DNA from: Ahaetulla prasina
Taxonomy: Eukaryota; Chordata; Lepidosauria; Squamata; Colubridae
DNA length: 64,000 nt
NCBI RefSeq assembly: GCF_028640845.1
Contig: NC_080542.1
Span: 67,283,064 to 67,347,063 of the forward strand
Reading direction: 5' to 3'
Position numbers and translations under genes: made by a program. The notes beneath the pieces were generated by a model. The model was not told where the DNA came from, searched no databases, and saw nothing but the letters and a program-made list of their open reading frames with translations. This document shows positions 57,268-64,000 of the stretch, piece after piece. Position 1 is the stretch's first letter. Each line of letters opens with the position of its first letter.

Positions 57268-57360
57268 CGTAATCTACAACATACAGTTTAATAACTGCAT
57301 CAACTATTATGCAGGACAAACAGTTGTAAAACTGGCAGAACACATCAATGAACACTAGCA
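57268..57360 (+). pseudogene. PLE 2 GIY-YIG endonuclease trace
   Basis: In one frame the codons give GVIYNIQFNNCINYYAGQT and then KLAEHINEH before a stop. G-V-I-Y stands for GIY and Y-A-G for YIG at the usual spacing, with the downstream H typical of the family. The catalytic domain beyond is broken by stops. Confidence 0.7.
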
Positions 57361-57895
57361 GTCAGAAGGCATGATGAAAATCCTTTAATTTCTCAACATA
57401 TGGACAAACATATCTATAGTTTCAATTTGAAAAACTGATCATCCTGGATCAAGCCAAGTCCAAAAACTCCAGGAGATTTCCAGAAGCCTCGCATTCTGAA
57501 AAATCAGCCATCTGTAGATAAATAGACAGAAACAATATCTATATATGCAAAAGAGATAGTCAACAAGCCAAAAATGTAACAAAAAGACCAAAACATCTCC
57601 CCACCATCAATCCGCATCCAGTTGAGCATAGGTTAACCCAAAAATTAACTTCAGACCAATATTCAAGTAAACAATATCACAATCAAGGATCAGCCAAGCA
57701 AGCTGATCACAGTAAACAATTCTACCAAAGAACCACCCCAGGGCAAGCCACTAGCAATATAAACTGAGAGCAAATCCCATTTCTTACTAGCACTGATGAT
57801 GTTATCTAGTTTGCAAGAAAACAACCAAGTTCAGAGAGCACCAAGGACCCCTCATTTAATCCTGAGCTACAAATATTCTCCTTTATTGATAGTAA

Positions 57896-59872
57896 TTTCT
57901 TTGTTACCTTCTGGTACTTGTTCATATAAATCTTTCTAGTTCAAGTGTCTAAAATCTAGTATCCACTGTTAGAATTCAGGTGAGCATTTTCTGCTAATGC
58001 AAGAAAAAGTAAATTATCAGTGCCACTTCCCCCTCCCCCCACAAATTAAATGGCATGTAAAAGTGTTTACAATTGTATTTGCCTGATTACTGCATGTTGA
58101 TGCTTTTTAAAATTGGCTAAGAATGGTTACTCTTTTCTAGATTTGGAAAAGAGTTGAACTTTCTTTGTTTTAGCTTTGGAAGTGTGCAGAATATCTCTGA
58201 ACACAGAATACATTTTCATTCAAATGTATTATTTCTGTTTCTTGAACGATCATATACCAGTAACTTGTTGTATAATTTTAATTTTACCATAAAGTATAAA
58301 TTTCAGGCTTGTATATTAATGTTTTGAAAACCAGAGGTGCACCTGCAAGCAGGTTGTTGGTCTGGGAAAGATTAGCTTAAAACTGGGGCTCAGATTAATT
58401 TGTTGAATGGGCTCAAGCCTGCGGGAAAATTGCAAAAGAATCAGGCATGGTTGAATGGAAAAAAACCATGACTGTTTGCTTTCATGGAGGAATGTTTATC
58501 CCTCTTTTTTTTTTATCCTATGAGAGCTCAGAACTGCTTTTTTCTGTGCATTGGAATCATCATTCTGGCAAGGGTAATAACTTAAGAAGCCATCTTTTCC
58601 ATGTTGGAAAACAAGATTGAGAACTGCAACAAAATGAGAAAAGCCTAAAATCTTTACAGTGAAAAATAAGTACTTCAAAATATGAAACTTATGTGCTATT
58701 GTTTCAAAGTTAATTTTGTTTAAGGTTAGTTAATAATTGTTTTATATAATTGTAAAAGTTTCCTTCAAGTATATTTGATAATCAGAAAAGACCAAAAGAG
58801 GCTGTACCTTGCTGTACCTTGTATTACTATGTGAGAATATTTTAGCTTTTGCTATTTGGGAAACAGGAAAAAGATTAAAAATAGAAACCATATATTTAGT
58901 AGTAAACAATAGTTAAACTCTAAGAAGTAGTAGTCTATTTCGATAAAATAAACAATACTAAAAAGTAAACAAACTGTGGCATCATTCTTTAAAACTGTAG
59001 AATTTCTTCATAAAGAGCTTGGTGATATCCTTAAGAATATAAAAATATATTCTAAAAAGAATAAGAATAAAACTAAAATAAGAGGGCTTTATGCCCGAAA
59101 TTTAATTTTTTTTCATGTCAGGTAGTGTTTGGATAGTGTCATGATATGATTTGTTCTCTAGCCATGGATGAACTCTCTGTAATTAGGAGTTTACTTTTTC
59201 TTTCTATGCTTGTTGAAGAAACGCATAAAATATTTTTCTAGCATCTGGTCTAATTCATCATTCATTCAGTTTACAATCTTGGGAACTTCAACTCTCAGAA
59301 TTCCTTAGCCAGCATCTTAAAGTTGTCAACAGTGAGTAAAATTGTTCTATACTTTCTATTACAGACACTTTTGGATGCTTTGAAACATTCTTCTATACCA
59401 GGAGAGGAAAAACGGCCACATAAAACTTACTGTTCTCTAGCCATCTTCATCTTTATTGTTATTAAAATATTTTACATTCATTGAAATAACAAAATTATAT
59501 GATAATTGTAAAACAAGTATTTTTGCTACTTTTCAATAATAAATTTTGGACAAAGTTATCATTAAAATATTATCTAGATGCAAGGATGCCAAATGGGACA
59601 CCATCTCCCTCTCCTACTCAAATAATATCTACTAGTGATCTTGGTTGGTATTTCCTTTTATCTGAAATTTTAAAGCAGCAATACACACAATGTTTGATTA
59701 CAAATATATAGAAACACACACACAGAAACACACATGCACACACACATTTTTAACTTCTGTTAGGTGTCCAGATGAGCAGTCATATAAATAAGAAGACTTA
59801 TAATTCAGGTAGTAGAACCAAGGAAATGTCAAAAGTCTATTATTATCTTTTTCTTCCTTCCACTTCCAGATA
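57896..59872. other. No gene seen
   Basis: Unique-looking AT-rich DNA. An 11-base tandem GCTGTACCTT-type duplication is near 58801-58821. TTCAACTCTCAGAATTCCTT (near 59287) resembles a common reptile repeat fragment. Confidence 0.4.
59711..59747. repeat. CA-rich simple repeat
   Basis: ACACACACACAGAAACACACATGCACACACACA, an interrupted (CA)n tract. Confidence 0.9.
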
Positions 59873-60113
59873 GTGTTGTTGTTAGTTGCGAAGTCGTGTC
59901 CAACCCATTGCGACCCCATGGACAACGTTGCTCCAGGCCTTCCTATCCTGTACCATCCTCTGGAGTCCATTTAAACTCATGCCTACTTCTTCAGTGACTC
60001 CATCCAGCCACCTAGTTCTCTGTCGTCCCCTTCTTCTTTTGCCCTCAATCTTTTCCAGCATTAGGCTCTTCTCCAATGAGTCCTTCCTTCTCATTAGGTG
60101 GCCAAAGTAAACA
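59873..60113 (-). mobile_element. Bov-B (RTE clade) LINE 3' end
   Basis: Minus-strand frame 59882-60136 reads GHLMRRKDSLEKSLMLEKIE, GKRRRGRQRTRWLDGVTEEV and VQDRKAWSNVVHGVAMGWTR. This is the conserved C-terminus of the RTE/Bov-B protein. The 3' end is at about 59873. Only this terminal part is present. Bov-B is a family known for horizontal transfer between squamates and ruminants. Confidence 0.92.
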
Positions 60114-61377
60114 TAAATGACTACAAAAAAAGACAAAAAAATATTCTCACCCTTTAATATTTTGTTTGGTGATTCAAAATTACTTGAAAAGGTTTGGGGC
60201 TATGTAGACTCTAACTCTGAACCCCATATTGCTGATAACTTTGAACTGCTGACATTTAGGTAAGTTACAAATTAAGGTAAAAGATAAAAAATATTAAGCA
60301 CTATACAGATAGCGTAACGTATTAAGACTTTCTTTAATTTGCAAAATAATTTTAGTAATGATTTTTTTTGTATTGAAGTTAAAGTTACTTTAAAATAAAT
60401 ACAGATGCTTAAATATTCAGCATTCATTCCAATGTAATCTTACTGGCAGAAAAAATCCAATAAATTTAAAATAGTTTTACTTTTTACTGTCTTACTATTT
60501 TTCTTTTTATAGCATAACTAATTAATTAAAGTTTCCAGCTACAGTATATGAAATGTTTTAACAGTGGAAAAGTATCCTTATAACATTGCCTGTGAATAAT
60601 TTCTAAAACTGCCACATAATAATAGCTGTTTTTAAGATGTAAACAAATAGTGACTCCAAGTGAAAACATAGAATATGGCAGAAGGTACAGAGATTTATGT
60701 AAAATATCTTCATTTAAGATGAATATAGATTTTTTTCACATTGCATAGAAAGAAACCTCTCATTTGAAGTTTAAAATAATATTGCATAGCAAAAGTGGCA
60801 TAATACACATAGGATGAAAACTGTTCTGTTGGGCACTGCAAAAATACACCCACATTAATGAGAACTAAGATTTGCTCTGCTTAAATACAGTTTAAAATAT
60901 CTTTTCTTGTGTTTTAGGCAACGTTAGATAGTGTAGAATTTGAAAATTTCCACACCTGCCTTAATTTTCTTTTAAGGAGATTAATGATAAGCCACTTATA
61001 AAGATTTCCAGATAATCATGATTGTAGTCTATATGAGGATTAGTAGAATATAATTTTGTCATTCAATGAATAGGCTATTGTCTGCTTTTTAATTTGTAAA
61101 AAGTCAGTTGTAAGATATTTATCTAATGTGGAAATATTGAAAGTATTAAAAAATCAAATCAGTTCTGAACAAGTAATTTTAGAAATATTTTTTTTGAAGA
61201 AATGGCATTTAGCAAATAAAATAAAATGCTGTAAATCCTTGCAGTGTGACAGTGTGACAGCTTCTTATGTGTTCTGAATGTGAAAGTAACACTTTTTAAA
61301 TTATCTGCAAAGCTTTAACATTTGTATGTTAAATTGATTTATTGATAACAAATATTGATAAAGACTGCTTGTATATT
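60114..61377. other. No gene seen; AT-rich
   Basis: Nothing recognised. Reading frames are short and without motifs. Confidence 0.45.
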
Positions 61378-61741
61378 CCTTAATGCAGTGATGGCTAACC
61401 TTTTCCGGACCAAGTGCTGAACCCCCAAAATGCAGTGCATGTGCAGCTCCTGTGCATGTGCCCTGCCCCCATACATGCGTGTGCCCCCTGCATGTGTGGC
61501 CACCCCACACGCTCCCTGCGCATGCGCCCCCGCATGCACCCTGCACTCCATGCACACACCCCATCCCCATCCCCATTCCCTGCACATGCACAGCAGAGAC
61601 CCAAAGACCAGCTGGCTGGCGGGAGGCTTGCGTGCATGCGCAGTGGAGCTGAACTGGGGCAATGGCTTGTGTGTCATCAGAGAGGGCGCTGTGTGCCACC
61701 TCTGGCACACGTGCCATAGGTTCGCCATCATGGCCCTAATA
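61378..61741 (+). mobile_element. hAT-type MITE with target duplication
   Basis: Left end CAGTGATGGCTAACC at 61386. Right end GGTTCGCCATCATG closes near 61732 and is its inverted partner with two changes. Flanks CCTTAATG (61378-61385) and CCCTAATA (61734-61741) fit an 8-bp hAT target duplication with two differences. The interior is rich in GCATG and CACG and lacks a transposase. The several frames here come from this repetitive composition. Confidence 0.85.
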
Positions 61742-62731
61742 TATTGGAGGTCACGTCCAGCACTAACTTGTTTCATTTTGTAACTGCTGTGGGCTGCTGG
61801 TGTCCTCCCCCCATCCCCAGTAGTTAAATTGCTAAAGTGAATATACTGTAGGCATTCATTCATTGTTCTAAGCGGAATAGAAAATAATTCTTGATTACAA
61901 GACATAAAACCTGCTAGCACATATTGTCAGCTGTTGGGCAAAATTGCAGTCCAAAAAACCTGCATTCTTTACTGGATTATTTTTGTATAAACCAGGCTGT
62001 CCAGGCTGTCATTACACAGATGTGCAAATTGTGTTAGTCTTCTTGGAAGCTAGTGGGTTTTGTGAAGAACAGAACTATTGAAAGATCCTAAAAATAGAAG
62101 ATTCAAGCTAGGATAGCAATATATTGCTGTACCATATATTGCATTGTAGAGCTGTTAAATGGTTTACAGTTAACATCAGTCTCCTCATTGTCTCTTTCCT
62201 CTATTTTTCTCCTCCAGGTGTCATACTTCAATAATCCTTTTTAGCTTTACATTTCTAAAACAAACAAAATGAACTGTTTACATGATCATCCTTAAAGATA
62301 CACTTAATTGTGGTTTGGTTAGACTGATGTAAATGTCAAAGTTTAAATATTTGGATTGAAAGTCAAATGGATGATCAGTTTAGCTTCAGCTTTACAGAAA
62401 ATAGAAGGAATGAGTTGGCTTTCTGCCCAATCCCTTAGCAATTATTCACAGATGGCTTTTGGGTGGTGGGAATGTGTGTACAGGGAATATATAAAGCTTC
62501 TTTTGTAAGTTTTAATTTCTTATACATTATTTGGAAACAACTCCTTTTGATTTAACATATAATATTAATCTTTTACATATAATATTAAAGATGGTAACTC
62601 AAGAAATTGGATATCCTTATATCTGTATGTGAGAGAGCTGCCTGCCTAGAAAATGGCCTACATCTTTGCTTCTGTTGTCCTGCCTCTTTTAAGCCCTCTC
62701 TCTAATAAGCAAAACAAAGCTATGCTGAGAG
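61742..62731. other. No gene seen
   Basis: Unique-looking sequence. ACATATAATATTAA is repeated in tandem near 62556-62588. No coding support. Confidence 0.4.
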
Positions 62732-62740
62732 AGTTTTGTT

Positions 62741-62971
62741 AAGTCCCGGAGTCACGTTGGAGGCGAACGCGTTGCCAACAGCAGGAGACTGCTGATTGGC
62801 TAAGGCGTGGGCCGAACAAGTCCCGGAGTCACGTTGGAGGCGAACGCCTTGCCAACAGCAGGAGACTGCTGATTGGCTAAGGCGCGGGCCGAACAAGTCC
62901 CGGAGTCACGTTGGAGGCGAATGCCTTGCCAACAGCAGGAGACTGCTGATTGGCTAAGGCGTGGGCCGAAC
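62741..62971 (+). repeat. Three tandem 77-bp U3 repeats
   Basis: Units are 62741-62817, 62818-62894 and 62895-62971, each starting AAGTCCCGGAGTCACGTTGG and ending GGGCCGAAC. They differ at only a few sites (GCGTT/GCCTT, GTG/GCG, AACG/AATG). Each has GATTGGCT, an inverted CCAAT box, and the palindrome-like GCAGGAGACTGC. Confidence 0.95.
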
Positions 62972-63020
62972 AGGAGGCGGGAAAACCGAGGGTTGTTATT
63001 GGTTCAGCCATCTGACAGCT

Positions 63021-63031
63021 CTCTATAAAAG
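63021..63031 (+). promoter_or_regulatory. Solo LTR TATA box
   Basis: CTCTATAAAAG lies about 80 bases before the AATAAA signal and after the U3 repeats. It is followed by GAGCTGTCAGAGAGCTGTTC, a short inverted/direct repeat at the likely start of transcription. Confidence 0.75.
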
Positions 63032-63170
63032 AGCTGTCAGAGAGCTGTTCGTTGTTGTTGTTCCAGTTACTGTTCTAGCTATTCAACCGTTCTGTAGTGT
63101 TTAATAAAGTTAGATTGAATTGAAGCACAGTCGCCTCAGTTTATACCCATGGAACATTCATAACAAGTTT

Positions 63171-64000
63171 GGTGTAGTTTTACCAAGGCATTAACAAACG
63201 GAATTAATGCTTCACATGATCTTGATTTTATCCCTCTGTTAATGCAGCCTTGGACAGGACAGCATTGACTTTTTTGGTGGCTGCAGTAGATTGCTGGCAC
63301 ATATTTAAAATGGCTGTCCATTAGGATTCCTAGATTCCTCTTGCAATTATTGCTGTTGAACCAAGTGCTATCTATTCTATAGCTGTGCAATTGTTTTTTC
63401 TTACCTAAGTGTAAAACCTGACTTTTCTCACCATTGAATTTCATTGTGTTACATAGGGCGTAATGTTCAAAACTGTCAAGATCCCTCTGGATCTTGAACC
63501 TATCCTCTGGAGTGTTGGCTATTCCTGACAGCTTGGTGTCATTGATAGGTTCCCTGTTTATCCTTATTTAAATAATTGATAAAGATATTGAAGAGTACTG
63601 GGATTATGTCAGAACCTTAGGACACCCCACTGCATATTTCTTCCATGTAGATGAGACTTCATTAAGGACTATACATTGAGTGTGGTTTGTCAGCCAGTTA
63701 TTAATCCATCTGGTGGTGATGCTGTCTAATTCTCATTTTTCTGACTTATCAAGTAGTAGTAGTAGTTATCTACTTTATCAAATGTCTTATTGAAACCCAA
63801 ATAAATTATGTCCATATTTCACTGGTCTACTAATTTAGTCACTTTGGAAAAGAATGCAATAAAATTTATATGGCATGATTTGTTTTTGACAATTTGTTGT
63901 TGATTATCTTTTCTGGGATCTTCCCAGGTATTGATTTCATGCTGATGTCTGTAGTTTCCTAGATCCATGTTTTTGCTTTTTTGAAGATGGAAACCATCCT
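63171..64000 (-). mobile_element. Old CR1 LINE running off the window end
   Basis: Minus-strand CR1 text: KFNGEKSQVLHLGKKKQLHS (63136-63444 frame), then RT text to the right that parallels copy 1 around 960-1590. The FADDTKL region is damaged near 63540 by a small deletion. The element continues beyond 64000. It is clearly more diverged than copies 1 and 2. Confidence 0.88.

Larger units (their letters stand above)
55351..57895 (+). mobile_element. Penelope-like element 2 (PLE), forward part
   Basis: Forward PLE with decayed coding blocks. These include FKTIRPPTEV-like text near 55770, VLRNLQKDQTIIIIPTDKG at 55875-55930, RT text MVSFDVIALF at 56963 (the D-V-x-x-L-F motif of PLE RT), and the GIY-YIG endonuclease. 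The GIY-YIG part has GVIYNIQFNN and YYAGQTVVKLAEHINEH near 57268-57355. A 3' end with CTGATGATGTTATCTAG...AGAGCACCAAGGACCCCTCA follows. It is split by an L2 (56143-56752) and has an A run of about 23 near 55961. Confidence 0.85.
62732..63170 (+). mobile_element. Solo LTR with tandem U3 repeats
   Basis: The LTR is 62737-63165 (429 bp). It starts TGTTAAG and ends CATAACA like Gypsy-1, and is flanked by AGTTT at 62732-62736 and 63166-63170. It has three 77-bp U3 units, a further ATTGG motif (near 63000), a TATA box (CTCTATAAAAG, 63021-63031) and AATAAA (63103-63108). No internal region is present, so it is a solo LTR formed by LTR-LTR recombination. It sits at the edge of an old CR1. Confidence 0.88.

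Noticed and set aside
61301..61920. Several overlapping frames of 80-190 residues on both strands
   Set aside because: They fall on the GCATG/CACG-rich interior of the hAT MITE. There is no domain and no codon constraint.
62741..62971. CRISPR-like or satellite array
   Set aside because: The 77-bp units are back to back without spacers, lie between LTR borders with a target duplication, and precede a TATA box. They are U3 repeats.

Overview
The window looks like nuclear DNA of a squamate reptile, most likely a snake. The evidence is the repeat set, read directly from the sequence: CR1 LINEs, a Snake1-type CR1/L3 LINE with an (ATTCT)n tail, an ACA-Sauria SINE with an ACCTTT tail, a Bov-B/RTE LINE end, squamate L2 and L1 LINEs, Penelope-like elements with a GIY-YIG region, Ty3/Gypsy elements with short LTRs, and hAT-type MITEs. 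No multi-exon host gene can be reconstructed. The only host-gene signal is a CpG-rich block at about 18.2-19.35 kb. It looks like a promoter with a first exon ending in a good splice donor, which would place the DNA to its right in a long first intron. The gene is not identified.

Layout. 0-3.5 kb: a CR1 LINE (minus), an L1 3' end and a hAT-like fragment. 3.49-10.03 kb: a complete but coding-dead Ty3/Gypsy element (Gypsy-1, minus) with two identical 190-bp LTRs, 5-bp target duplications and a younger CR1 inside gag. 10-12.4 kb: mostly unique. 12.45-16.26 kb: an old, decayed endogenous retrovirus (plus) with diverged LTRs and a nested hAT MITE. 16.6-29.2 kb: repeat-poor sequence around the CpG island, with simple repeats. 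29.2-30.5 kb: a Penelope-like element arranged head to head. 32.2-34.3 kb: a Sauria SINE and a minus-strand LINE split by a palindromic MITE.

37.3-44 kb is a four-layer nest: an old L2, a CR1 fragment and Gypsy-2 (38613-43767), whose 3' LTR is itself split by a Snake1-type CR1 and whose integrase is split by an L2 end. 44.8-55.3 kb is an old CR1 broken by an L1 (which holds an inverted L1) and by an L2. 55.3-57.9 kb is a second Penelope-like element with an inverted head and an L2 inside. 59.9-60.1 kb: Bov-B. 61.4-61.7 kb: hAT MITE. 62.7-63.2 kb: a solo LTR with a 77-bp U3 repeat present three times, sitting in another old CR1 that runs off the end.

Every transposon reading frame I could follow carries frameshifts, stops, truncations or nested insertions, so none is predicted to make a full protein. 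The value of the window is the order of insertions, which can be read from target-site duplications and split reading frames, and several unusual junctions: an inverted PLE head, a 64-bp duplication flanking an L1, identical LTRs around a broken interior, and a split 3' LTR.
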